Shown piece by piece: positions 6,864 through 14,282 of a stretch of 15,409 bases of DNA. The position numbers and the translations under genes were made by a program. Position 1 is the stretch's first letter. Each line of letters opens with the position of its first letter. The notes below the pieces were generated by a model that ran no database searches, was not told the DNA's origin, and saw only the letters and a program-made list of their open reading frames with translations. Origin of the DNA: JAHHLP01 sp041609895 (GTDB lineage: Bacteria > Bacteroidota > Rhodothermia > Rhodothermales > JABDKH01); the NCBI GenBank assembly GCA_041609895.1, contig JBFIPX010000066.1, positions 1 to 15,409 of the forward strand, given 5' to 3'.

Positions 6864-7079
6864 TCAAATCCTGGTTATGCTCTTGATGCGGACGTTCTTG
6901 CCCCACATCGCGAAGCTCATGACGTTCGCCGGTTCGACGTCTGCGGCGACGCGGCACCCATTCTGCCGAAATGAGTGCGGCAGGCCCTCGACGGGATGAT
7001 ACTTGGTGCCATCGTCTGCGATGATTCCCCAAAATCCCCCCTCGAGGTCTTGATGAACCACCTCGCCTTCTATTCGCAT
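6864..7079 (-). CDS. Small conserved-looking protein of unknown function
   Basis: 71 residues, no signal peptide or membrane segment. The pattern GEVVHQDLEGGFWGIIADDG, then KYHPVEGLP and a final KNVRI, looks like a small all-beta, possibly OB-fold, protein of the kind often found as hypothetical proteins near membrane proteins; I cannot name the family with certainty. A good Shine-Dalgarno (AGGA, 5 nt from the ATG at 7079) supports the start. The stop is 4 bp before the protease start, so it is the first gene of a two-gene operon and may assist or regulate the protease. That link is inferred only from position. Confidence 0.75.
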   Translation of the reverse strand: MRIEGEVVHQDLEGGFWGIIADDGTKYHPVEGLPHSFRQNGCRVAADVEPANVMSFAMWGKNVRIKSITRI

Positions 7080-7391
7080 CTTTCCTGAACTCGGTCGGAG
7101 GTTAAGATTCAGTCGGAGGTCGACAAAATCGTGTTACGAAAGCCAGACTCCAGTGTTGCGGACAGTAATCCCCAACGCGTTCTCTTTCCAGGGGGCTGGC
7201 TGGAGAGTGGCGGGAGAGGGCCTACACTTTTATTCTGATTACACTTACAATATGAGGCGGGGGCGCGCATATATCTTGACGGTGGGGTGGCTCGGATTGT
7301 CGCTGGTTGTCGAGATGAGAGCTTGCTTTTGGTAGCGTATTGACGTGCCGCCCCTATAACTGGTCCGAGCACCAAAAGGTGGAGGTCGATT
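7080..7391. other. Divergent intergenic region, 312 bp
   Basis: It separates the small-protein/protease operon from the deacylase gene and should hold both promoters. A ribosome binding site GGAGG (7381-7385) sits 6 nt before the ATG at 7392. A TATAAC at 7355-7360 could be a -10 box for that gene, but no -35 stands at a proper distance. I see no convincing repeat, terminator or gene; the short open frames here have no recognisable protein features. Confidence 0.5.
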
Positions 7392-7862
7392 ATGCCGGTC
7401 AAAAGACTAAAGGAGTATCTCGATTCTAACGGCATCAAGTACGTCGTCATTCGACACTCGCCCGCCTACACAGCCCAGGAGGTCGCTGCTTCAGCGCACA
7501 TCCCCGGCAAGGAGTTGGCCAAAACAGTGATGGTGACCATCGACGACGACATGGCGATGGCGGTGCTGCCGGCCTCGTACCATGTCAGTCTGAACCGCCT
7601 GGCCGAGATTACGGGTGCGAAACACGTGGGTCTGGCGAAAGAGGAGGAGTTTAAGGACCTCTTTCCGGCTTGTGAGGTGGGTGCCATGCCACCGTTCGGC
7701 AACCTGTACGATATGAAGGTATTTGCTGATGCCGCGTTAGCGGAAGATGAAGAGGTTGCCTTTGCTGCCGGAACGCACACGGAACTGATCCGGCTGTCGT
7801 ACACGGATTTCGTCAGGCTCGTCGAACCCATTACCGTGCAGTTCAGCCTCGAGTACGCTTGA
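7392..7862 (+). CDS. YbaK/EbsC (ProX-type) aminoacyl-tRNA deacylase family protein
   Basis: 156 residues, the normal length of the single-domain YbaK/prolyl-tRNA-editing fold. These cytoplasmic proteins hydrolyse mischarged tRNAs in trans (for example Cys- or Ala-tRNA-Pro); the exact substrate cannot be read from sequence. Visible family features are the opening LKEYLDSNGIKYVVIRHSPA, the conserved lysine in GKELAKTV (Lys44), the glycine-proline loop CEVGAMPPFG (94-103), and the final strand AGTHTELIRLSYTDFVRL. The GGAGG ribosome binding site 6 nt before the ATG supports the start. It is followed after 122 bp by the YihY-family gene on the same strand and could share a transcript with it. Confidence 0.9.
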   Translation: MPVKRLKEYLDSNGIKYVVIRHSPAYTAQEVAASAHIPGKELAKTVMVTIDDDMAMAVLPASYHVSLNRLAEITGAKHVGLAKEEEFKDLFPACEVGAMPPFGNLYDMKVFADAALAEDEEVAFAAGTHTELIRLSYTDFVRLVEPITVQFSLEYA

Positions 7863-7984
7863 AGCTGAGTAGTTATGGAATGGTGTGCTGACCGCCTCTC
7901 TTCCGTGGCGGAGGGGGCAGGTACGGCCATTGGCGTATCTTGTACGCGTTTGTCGAATTACTCATCACGGCCACGCCATAATAC

Positions 7985-8926
7985 ATGAGAATCAGCCGGC
8001 TGCGGATACTCGTGTCGCTTCGAAGGGTCTGGCGCTTTCTGCGCGACGTGGTTCTGGGATTCAAGGCGAATCAAGGATTGCTCCTCTCGGGTGCCGTCGC
8101 TTTCTACACGCTGCTGTCGATTATTCCGATGTTTGCGCTTCTGCTGGTGGGCCTATCCACGTTTGTGCCCGAGGAGACGCTGATTGCGATTGTGTCGGAA
8201 AATATCAGCCTGGTCCTGCCGGATCTTACTGACAACCTCGTAGCACAGATAACGCAGGTATATGAGTATCGCCAGTTCGTGTCCTGGGTCGGCCTCGGAG
8301 TACTGCTTTTCTTCAGTTCGCTGGCATTTACCGTGCTCGAGAATGCGCTGTCCGTAATATTCTTTCATCGCGTTGCCATCAAGCGGCGGCACTTTCTCAC
8401 CTCGGCGATCCTGCCGTACCTGTTCATCCTGCTCGTCGGCCTCGGTATCCTGATCATCACGACAGCTACCGGTCTGATGCAGGCGTTCGAGGGCCGTCAG
8501 TTGGAGGTGCTTTCGTGGTCGTGGAGGCCTAGCAATATCACGGCACCGCTTGTCCACATCATGGGCGTGGCCGGCCACATCGTGCTTCTCACGTCAGTGT
8601 ACCTTGTGCTTCCCGTGGGAAAGATCTCACTGCGTCACGCGCTGATCGGGGGTATAGTCGCGGGTCTTTTGTGGGAAATCGTACGCAGAATTCTGGTATG
8701 GTACTTCTCGACGCTCTCGTTTGTGAGCGTGGTGTATGGTTCATTCGCTGCTACGATCGTCGCCCTCTTATCCCTTGAAGCCGGCGCAATCATCGTCCTG
8801 CTGGGTGCGCAGGTAATCGCGGAGTACGAGCGCAGGCTGGGCGGGATACCGGTTCAGCACGGCTTTGCCATGCACACGGACGAGCTGGATGTCGTACCCC
8901 AAGTCGACGAATCCGTACCGGTCTGA
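7985..8926 (+). CDS. YihY/BrkB (UPF0761) family inner-membrane protein
   Basis: 313 residues with six predicted membrane helices (about 35-60, 98-118, 140-162, 187-205, 216-232, 243-270). The family opening NQGLLLSGAVAFYTLLSIIP (29-48) is clear, as is the later WEIVRRILVWYF block followed by the SVVYGSFAATIVALLSLEAGAIIVLLGA region. The family was once called ribonuclease BN by mistake; its real function is unknown, with suggested roles in envelope transport. The basic N-terminus and the acidic C-terminal tail (TDELDVV... DESVPV) are probably cytoplasmic. No strong Shine-Dalgarno is visible before the ATG at 7985. It converges with the DoxX operon over 65 bp in which I see no clear terminator. 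Confidence 0.9.
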   Translation: MRISRLRILVSLRRVWRFLRDVVLGFKANQGLLLSGAVAFYTLLSIIPMFALLLVGLSTFVPEETLIAIVSENISLVLPDLTDNLVAQITQVYEYRQFVSWVGLGVLLFFSSLAFTVLENALSVIFFHRVAIKRRHFLTSAILPYLFILLVGLGILIITTATGLMQAFEGRQLEVLSWSWRPSNITAPLVHIMGVAGHIVLLTSVYLVLPVGKISLRHALIGGIVAGLLWEIVRRILVWYFSTLSFVSVVYGSFAATIVALLSLEAGAIIVLLGAQVIAEYERRLGGIPVQHGFAMHTDELDVVPQVDESVPV

Positions 8927-8991
8927 GTGCGGGCCGTATCCAGAACTCGGTGACCTTCGAAGTTCAGGCGTGTCTTGCAGGGTGATCCGGA

Positions 8992-9426
8992 CTACTCGTC
9001 TTCCGCGGCCAACTTCCCGAAGAACCGGTAGTCGAGCGATTTGCGCCCTGGCCCGAATATGAAGAAGACGATCAGGAGGAAAAGGACCAGCGCCGAGAGT
9101 TCGAGGGACTGGTTCGGTGTTGCAAGCCCCTCCCTTACGTGAACGACCAGGACGGCACCTACGAGTACGGGGATCTGAATCAGCGCGGCCACGCGGGTGA
9201 AGAGTCCTATCATCAGGAGTAGTCCGCCGACCAGGTGTGCCGTCATGATGTAGTACGAAACCCAATCGACAATCTTGTCCGGCGCCAGTTCAGCGAGAGA
9301 TTCCGGGTTGAGTGCGAACAGTAAGCCGCGGACGAGTAGAGCGGCTCCCACAAACATGCGAACCAGGTCGGAGGCGACCGTGTTGTGCCTCCACTGCCAT
9401 TGAAGAAGTCTCTGATAGCCGCTCAT
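8992..9426 (-). CDS. DoxX-family membrane protein (short paralog)
   Basis: 144 residues with four predicted membrane helices. The DoxX-type pattern includes DLVRMFVGAALLVRGLLF, the HLVGGLLLMIGLFTRVAALIQIPVLVGAV core and a final LVLFLLIVFFIFGPG. DoxX proteins are quinone-associated or redox-related membrane proteins, some linked to sulfide or thiosulfate oxidation or oxidative stress; the role here is unknown. I chose ATG at 9426 rather than the in-frame ATG at 9480 because it forms an ATGA overlap with the stop of the upstream 128-residue gene and begins at the family N-terminus. It is the last gene of a three-gene minus-strand operon and is clearly paralogous to the longer DoxX protein encoded two genes upstream. 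Confidence 0.88.
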   Translation of the reverse strand: MSGYQRLLQWQWRHNTVASDLVRMFVGAALLVRGLLFALNPESLAELAPDKIVDWVSYYIMTAHLVGGLLLMIGLFTRVAALIQIPVLVGAVLVVHVREGLATPNQSLELSALVLFLLIVFFIFGPGRKSLDYRFFGKLAAEDE

Positions 9427-9809
9427 CGGGTATCCTGAATCTGGTCGTAGCTGATTTCCATCTCCGGAAGTGACATCCACTTCGGTTCACCTTGCGGCTT
9501 GAAATTCTGCGTGGCGACGAAGTGCCACCCCTGATGAAAGTTCAGTTTGAACTTGCCGCCTCCGAAATGCTGCAGCAGGAACTCCTCGGGATCGTTCAGC
9601 AGGTCAAACATGTCCGAGGGCTCGTACCTGGCCAGTGTCTTGAATCGGACCGAGTTCTGCCACGGCTCCTGCACGAGAACCGTCACCGAGCTTGCGCCCA
9701 GGATCTCCAGAAAACGGCTCTGGAGCTGTTCATCCGTCGGCCTGGCAAGGCCGTCGCGCGCCAACGCCTTCTCCACGTACGGTCTATAGATGGTCCACAC
9801 CCACTCCAT
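9423..9809 (-). CDS. Unrecognised 128-residue soluble protein between two DoxX genes
   Basis: 128 residues, no signal peptide, membrane segment or cysteine. An N-terminal helical part (about 1-40) is followed by a possibly beta-rich part (about 40-110), with the glycine-rich turn HFGGGKFKLNFHQGWHFVATQNF at about 81-103. I do not recognise the family. Its reality is supported by tight packing: 14 bp after the long DoxX gene and an ATGA overlap with the short DoxX gene. The position implies a function coupled to the DoxX pair, such as a cytoplasmic partner, but this is only inferred. Confidence 0.75.
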   Translation of the reverse strand: MEWVWTIYRPYVEKALARDGLARPTDEQLQSRFLEILGASSVTVLVQEPWQNSVRFKTLARYEPSDMFDLLNDPEEFLLQHFGGGKFKLNFHQGWHFVATQNFKPQGEPKWMSLPEMEISYDQIQDTR

Positions 9810-9823
9810 GACTCGGCCGACGG

Positions 9824-10612
9824 TCAGTTCTTGAATGCAGATCGGTAGAAAAGCGCGAACGCGCCAAAGACGAAGACGACCACGCCCGCGATGGCCGCGA
9901 GTTCGTTGATCGAAATTCCTGGCGGCAGGTTAGTAATGCCCAGAATGAAGAGAACGACGCCAATCAGGGCAACCACTGCGTACTTGACAATCAGGATCGT
10001 GCGGGCTCGGCGTTCAGCCGCCGTTGGTCCGGGTTTCGGTGCGGTGGGAGTACGGTCTGCCACTCGCTGGCGCTGTCGCTCCGCCTCCTCGATCTTCTCG
10101 CGGCGCTGCTGCGCCACGCGCTCCTCAACCCGCTTCTTACGCTGCTCTTCGGTGATTTCCTCCCCGGCTTCCTCGCCTGATCCGCGCAGGAAGATGAGTT
10201 CGTCCAGCGAAATAGACCCTGCCCCGAAAAGGAAGAGAATGCAAAGCAGAAACAGCACCAACGCCGCAAGCTCCAATGACTGCTCGGGCGCCAGGAGGCC
10301 ACCCTGCACAAAAGCAAGAAATACTGCTACGATCAGGACGGGAATCTGAATTAGGGCCGCCAGGCGGGTGAAAAGGCCGGCAGCCAGCATCAAGCCACCA
10401 ATGATGTGTGCCAGCGTAACCGCGTGGATCAAGATGATCGGGACCAGCCAGTCGACGCCCTCCTGCTGCACGAGTCCAATTACGCGAGACTGGTCGGACA
10501 TGAAGAGAACGCCTCGGACGAACAGCGCTATCCCTAGAAAAATGCGGATCAGGTCGAGCCCGACGTCGTCATGCGTTTCAGTCAGACCGACCAGCGTGAA
10601 TTTCTTTTCCAT
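9824..10612 (-). CDS. DoxX-family protein with charged coiled-coil and two-helix C-terminal extension
   Basis: 262 residues, about 110 longer than a plain DoxX protein. Residues about 18-131 are the DoxX domain with four membrane helices, close in sequence to the short paralog (LFTRLAALIQIPVLI is nearly identical, as is PEQSLELAALVLFLL). Then comes a highly charged Glu/Arg/Lys/Gln segment (about 144-186), likely a long helix or coiled coil, a Pro-rich linker (188-197), and two more membrane helices (about 206-226 and 236-256). The extension suggests a fusion of DoxX with a cytoplasmic helical rod and a second membrane module. It is the first gene of the minus-strand operon; ATG at 10612 lacks an obvious Shine-Dalgarno. 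Confidence 0.88.
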   Translation of the reverse strand: MEKKFTLVGLTETHDDVGLDLIRIFLGIALFVRGVLFMSDQSRVIGLVQQEGVDWLVPIILIHAVTLAHIIGGLMLAAGLFTRLAALIQIPVLIVAVFLAFVQGGLLAPEQSLELAALVLFLLCILFLFGAGSISLDELIFLRGSGEEAGEEITEEQRKKRVEERVAQQRREKIEEAERQRQRVADRTPTAPKPGPTAAERRARTILIVKYAVVALIGVVLFILGITNLPPGISINELAAIAGVVVFVFGAFALFYRSAFKN

Positions 10613-10850
10613 CTGCGGGTGAGCGGCTCTTCACGTGCTGAAGGGTAGGTTCCGCACGCTTCTGCGTCCGGGATACTGCAATGAATGTAACACTGAGCGC
10701 CTCGATTACTCAACAATCTCCGGCACTCGCCTCGAGCGGGGTGGCAGCCTGGTTTTGATTCCGACACCCTTGCCTATTTCCATTTCAGACAATTTTGTTA
10801 TTTTCGGCGCGTAAAGAAATTGTTAAGGTGCCGTCCCGCAACAGAGGTTC
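10613..10850. promoter_or_regulatory. Divergent promoter region with a loose inverted repeat
   Basis: This 238-bp gap must hold the promoters of the DoxX operon (minus) and the copper lipoprotein gene (plus). ACAATTT (10789-10795) and AAATTGT (10817-10823) are 7-bp inverted arms separated by 21 bp in an AT-rich stretch just upstream of the plus-strand gene. They could be a regulator site. No convincing -35/-10 pair is seen. Confidence 0.3.
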
Positions 10851-11648
10851 ATGATGCAATTCAATAGAGTACTTCCTTTCGCTACTTCACTGCTCCTCGT
10901 CACGCTTATGGCGTGCGGCGGAGGTGATTCCGGTTCATCCGCCGATTCCGGGTCGGAATCCTCGTCGGCCGGGCAAGCGGCAGCGGCCACGGCCCTCGGT
11001 TCGGCATCGGTCAGCGGAACGGTGACGTTTTCGGGCACCGCACCCGAGATGAGCCGCGTTCGGCTCGACAAGGAGTGTCGTGATCTGAACGCGGAGCCCG
11101 TCCATGCCCAGACCGTCCTTGTTAACGAGAACGGTACGCTTCAGAACGTGTTTGTCTACGTGAAGGAAGGGTTGCCGGAGGGGTACTCGTTTGCGACGCC
11201 TACCGATGCGGTCGTATTCGACCAATCAGGTTGCATGTACATGCCTCACGTCTTCGGCCTGCAGGTGGGCCAACCGCTCAAGATTCTCAACTCGGATCCG
11301 CTGCTGCACAACATCCATGCGCTTTGTGAGAAGAATCGCCCCTTCAACTTCGGCATGCCGAAGCAAGGGGATGAGCGCACGCGCGAGTTTCGCGTACCCG
11401 AGGTCATGGTCAAGATCAAGTGCGATGTCCATCCATGGATGAGTGCCTACGCGGGCGTCGTGGACCATCCGTTCCACTCAGTAACGGGTGGCGATGGAAG
11501 CTTTTCGCTGAGCAGTCTGCCTGCCGGCACGTACACGATCGAGGCGTGGCACGAAGAGTACGGCACGTCCACACAGTCCGTTACAGTGGCGGACGGGGAG
11601 ACGGCCACGGTAGATTTCGATTTCGGAGGCGCAGCAGCAACCAGCTGA
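10851..11648 (+). CDS. Predicted copper-binding (cupredoxin-like) lipoprotein with carboxypeptidase-regulatory-like tail
   Basis: 265 residues. A lipoprotein signal ends at LMAC (Cys22 lipidated), followed by a Ser/Gly/Ala-rich linker (23-50). The central domain (about 52-205) resembles cupredoxin or MauL-type methylamine-utilisation proteins. Possible type 1 copper ligands are His153 in DPLLHN and the close trio Cys191, His194, Met197 in CDVHPWM. The C-terminal block VTGGDGSFSLSSLPAGTYTIEAW (211-233) is a carboxypeptidase-regulatory or CNA-B-like beta domain. The protein should face the periplasm or cell surface, where it could carry electrons to, or deliver copper to, the oxidase encoded next. 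Two adjacent ATGs exist (10851 and 10854); GAGG at 10844-10847 is better spaced for the second. It is separated from subunit I by 215 bp, so it may be a separate transcript. The copper assignment is inferred from motifs only. Confidence 0.82.
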   Translation: MMQFNRVLPFATSLLLVTLMACGGGDSGSSADSGSESSSAGQAAAATALGSASVSGTVTFSGTAPEMSRVRLDKECRDLNAEPVHAQTVLVNENGTLQNVFVYVKEGLPEGYSFATPTDAVVFDQSGCMYMPHVFGLQVGQPLKILNSDPLLHNIHALCEKNRPFNFGMPKQGDERTREFRVPEVMVKIKCDVHPWMSAYAGVVDHPFHSVTGGDGSFSLSSLPAGTYTIEAWHEEYGTSTQSVTVADGETATVDFDFGGAAATS

Positions 11649-11756
11649 TTCTGCGTCACGTTTTCGTGTGAACTGACTTGCGACGAACGGCTCCGCGAAG
11701 GGCGGACAGTTCGTTTGAGATAGATTCGGAGCGTGCTGAGGAGCACTTTCCGTGTG

Positions 11757-11779
11757 GTCCGCACGTTGCGCTTGCGGAC
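11757..11779. repeat. Inverted repeat in the leader of the oxidase operon
   Basis: GTCCGCA (11757-11763) and TGCGGAC (11773-11779) are perfect 7-bp arms with a 9-bp spacer, 85 bp upstream of the subunit I start. It could be an operator dyad or an mRNA leader hairpin. No T-run follows, so it does not look like an intrinsic terminator for the lipoprotein gene. Confidence 0.35.
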
Positions 11780-11863
11780 AGAATGAGTCCGTGTCGATCA
11801 CGGTCTACGGGAGTACACCAGTCCCTACAAGTCAGAAGCTGAAACGAGACGTTAGCAAAATCT

Positions 11864-13651
11864 ATGGCCGATAGCGCCGAAGGCTCGACGACGCACGAAA
11901 CGCACCACATCGCGGAGTCGCACGCCGACCACGATCACCACCACGAGCTGGGTTTCTGGCGCAAGTATGTCTTCTCGACGGACCACAAGGTCATCGGGAT
12001 TCAGTACGGCCTGACCAGCCTGCTCTTCCTTTTCATCGGCTTCGCGTTCATGATGCTGATGCGGTGGCAACTGGCCTACCCGGGCGAGCCGCTGCCGCTA
12101 ATCGGTTGGCTCTTCAGCGACGAGAGCATGCCCGGCGGCGTGATGCTCCCCGAATTCTACAATCAGCTGGGGGCGATGCACGGGACGATCATGGTCTTCC
12201 TCGGCATCGTTCCGCTGGCCGTGGGTGCTTTCGGCAACTACGTCGTCCCGCTGCAGATTGGTGCACCGGACATGGCGTTTCCGAAGCTCAACATGGCGAG
12301 CTACTGGGTCTATTTTGTAGGCGGAATCGTAATGCTTGCCAGTTTCTGGGTGCCCGGGGGCGCGGCGCAATCCGGATGGACCTCATACCCGCCGCTTGCC
12401 AATATCGTCATGACCGGCCAGACCATGTGGCTTATCGGCATGATCTTCCTCATCACGTCGTCGCTGCTCGGTGCCGTCAATTTCCTGACGACCATCATTC
12501 AGCTGCGGGCCGACGGGTTGACCTTCATGCGCCTGCCGTTCTTCGTTTGGGCGCAGTTCGTGACCTCGTTCCTGCTCCTGCTTGCGTTTCCTCCACTCGA
12601 AGCTGCCGGCGTCCTCCAGTTGATGGATCGTCTCGTCGGCACGAGCTTCTTCATGCCGTCCGGTCTCGTCGTGAGCGGCGAGGTACTCGACGCGGCAGGT
12701 GGGGGCAGTCCGTTGCTGTGGCAGCACCTGTTCTGGTTCCTCGCTCACCCCGAGGTCTACGTTCTGATTCTTCCAGCGATGGGGATCGTCGCTGAAGTCA
12801 TAGCCAACAACACGCGCAAGCCGCTGTGGGGCTACAAGGTCATGGTCTATTCCCTGATCTTCCTCGGCTTCATGTCCTTCATCGTGTGGGCGCACCACAT
12901 GTTCATCACCGGAATGGGAACGGCGATCTCCGGCTTCTTCCAGGTGACCACGATGATCATCTCGATTCCATCGGTGATCATCCTGTCGGCCTTGCTGTTG
13001 TCCCTTTGGGGCGGGTCGATCCGCTTCACTACTCCGATGCTGTTCGCTCTTGCGTTCCTACCCATGTTCGGCATCGGCGGACTGACGGGCCTTCCGCTGG
13101 GTCTCGCCCCGACGGACATCCCGCTCCATGACACGATGTATGTGATCGGTCACTTCCACTATGTCGTGGCGCCGGGGACCATTCTCGCGTTGTTCGCCGG
13201 AATCTACTATTGGTATCCCAAGGCGACGGGCCGCAAGCTCAACGACACCCTCGGCAAGATCCATTTCTGGGGGTCATTGATCTTCATGAATGGCATCTTC
13301 ATGCCTATGTTCATTCAAGGCATGGCGGGCGTGTCGCGGCGACTTTACGACGGCGGTCAGATTTACGAGTTTGCGGAGGGCGTCGTCCACTACAACGAGT
13401 TTATGTCGATCAGCGCGTGGCTGCTCGCGGTAGCCCAGATACCCTTCATCATCAACTTCTTCATGAGCATCTGGAAGGGTAAGGAGGTGGATGACAATCC
13501 GTGGGAGGCCACCACGCTCGAGTGGACCGCTACGCCCACGCCACCGGTCGGTCACGGCAACTTCGAGACCATCCCGGTTGCCTATCGGGGTCCGTACGAA
13601 TACAGCGTCCCCGGGGCCGAAACCGACTTCACGCCACAGAATCAACCCTAG
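11864..13651 (+). CDS. ctaD: Cytochrome c oxidase subunit I (type A) lacking the K-channel lysine
   Basis: 595 residues, twelve-helix heme-copper oxidase core that reduces O2 to water in the cytoplasmic membrane. Ligands present: His106 and His432 (low-spin heme), His430 (heme a3), His295, His344 and His345 (CuB), with Tyr299 for the His-Tyr crosslink. Arg492-Arg493 match the heme propionate pair. D-channel residues are present: Asn125, Asp136, Asn143 and Glu297 (HPEVY), so it is type A1-like. At identical spacing to Paracoccus subunit I, the K-channel Lys is Ile373 (IPSVII instead of IPTGIK) and the K-channel Ser is Ala310. The N-terminal tail (11-27) has eight His residues, unusual and possibly metal-binding. 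ATG at 11864 has no clear Shine-Dalgarno. First gene of the oxidase operon; subunit III follows after 10 bp. Confidence 0.97.
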   Translation: MADSAEGSTTHETHHIAESHADHDHHHELGFWRKYVFSTDHKVIGIQYGLTSLLFLFIGFAFMMLMRWQLAYPGEPLPLIGWLFSDESMPGGVMLPEFYNQLGAMHGTIMVFLGIVPLAVGAFGNYVVPLQIGAPDMAFPKLNMASYWVYFVGGIVMLASFWVPGGAAQSGWTSYPPLANIVMTGQTMWLIGMIFLITSSLLGAVNFLTTIIQLRADGLTFMRLPFFVWAQFVTSFLLLLAFPPLEAAGVLQLMDRLVGTSFFMPSGLVVSGEVLDAAGGGSPLLWQHLFWFLAHPEVYVLILPAMGIVAEVIANNTRKPLWGYKVMVYSLIFLGFMSFIVWAHHMFITGMGTAISGFFQVTTMIISIPSVIILSALLLSLWGGSIRFTTPMLFALAFLPMFGIGGLTGLPLGLAPTDIPLHDTMYVIGHFHYVVAPGTILALFAGIYYWYPKATGRKLNDTLGKIHFWGSLIFMNGIFMPMFIQGMAGVSRRLYDGGQIYEFAEGVVHYNEFMSISAWLLAVAQIPFIINFFMSIWKGKEVDDNPWEATTLEWTATPTPPVGHGNFETIPVAYRGPYEYSVPGAETDFTPQNQP

Positions 13652-13661
13652 CGCAGCCTCG

Positions 13662-14279
13662 ATGGATATTCCCTACACCATTACCCCGCGGGCCGACACC
13701 GGCGTCTATAACGCGAAGCTGGGCGTCTGGCTGTTCCTCGCGTCCGAGGTGATGCTCTTCGGTGGCCTGTTTTCCGCATATATATTCCTGCGGATTGGTG
13801 CTCCGGAATGGCCGGGCATGATTCAGGGTGAGTCTTTTGCGCGCGCATCAGACATCCTCAACGTCCCGCTGGCGACGCTGAACACCATGATCCTCATCGG
13901 CTCCAGTGTGACGATGGTGCTGGCATGGGCATCGCTGCTTTTGAACCGGTTCGACCGTTATCGGCTGTACATGGGATTGACGTTTTTGGCGGGCCTGGCA
14001 TTCCTGGTCGTGAAGGCGTTTGAGTACGGGTCGAAATTCGAGCACGGATATCTTCCAGCCGAGTCGAACTTCCTTGCGATCTACTTCACGCTTACGGGTC
14101 TTCACGGGCTGCACGTAATCGGCGGCATGGTGGTCAACGGCTATCTGCTGGGCCCGGGCACGAAGCTCTGGAAGACGAAGCCCGCGCAATTCACCAATCG
14201 GGTTGAGGTCGCAGGGCTGTACTGGCACTTTGTGGATCTCGTCTGGATCTTCCTTTTTCCAACGATCTATTTACTGTAG
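13662..14279 (+). CDS. ctaE: Cytochrome c oxidase subunit III
   Basis: 205 residues, the short five-helix form of heme-copper oxidase subunit III. Family features are LGVWLFLASEVMLFGGLFSAY (20-40), the conserved Glu121 in VKAFEYGSKF, GLHGLHVIGG (146-155), and the end VAGLYWHFVDLVWIFLFPTIYLL. It supports subunit I and the proton uptake entrance of the D-channel. I start it at ATG 13662, 10 bp after the subunit I stop, rather than at the in-frame ATG at 13491 that would overlap subunit I by 160 bp and add a non-family N-terminus. Subunit IV follows after 3 bp. Confidence 0.96.
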   Translation: MDIPYTITPRADTGVYNAKLGVWLFLASEVMLFGGLFSAYIFLRIGAPEWPGMIQGESFARASDILNVPLATLNTMILIGSSVTMVLAWASLLLNRFDRYRLYMGLTFLAGLAFLVVKAFEYGSKFEHGYLPAESNFLAIYFTLTGLHGLHVIGGMVVNGYLLGPGTKLWKTKPAQFTNRVEVAGLYWHFVDLVWIFLFPTIYLL

Positions 14280-14282
14280 AGC

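Noticed and set aside
7153..7335. 60-codon plus-strand frame in the divergent intergenic region
   Set aside because: No ribosome binding site, no recognisable motif, and it lies where promoters are expected.
7340..7360. TTGACG and TATAAC as a sigma-70 promoter for the deacylase gene
   Set aside because: The spacer is only 9 bp, far short of the usual 16-18.
7892..7911. CCGCC/GGCGG hairpin after the deacylase gene as a terminator
   Set aside because: The stem is 5 bp with a 10-nt loop and is followed by a G-rich run rather than T residues.
8927..8991. Bidirectional terminator between the YihY-family and DoxX genes
   Set aside because: Only a 4-bp-arm palindrome (CTTCGAAG) is present, with no T-run on either strand.
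9427..9480. Earlier ATG of the short DoxX gene at 9480
   Set aside because: It overlaps the upstream gene by 58 bp; the ATGA overlap start at 9426 fits the family N-terminus better.
13491..13661. N-terminal extension of subunit III starting at 13491
   Set aside because: It would overlap subunit I by 160 bp and adds sequence unlike the family; ATG at 13662 fits the family start and operon spacing.
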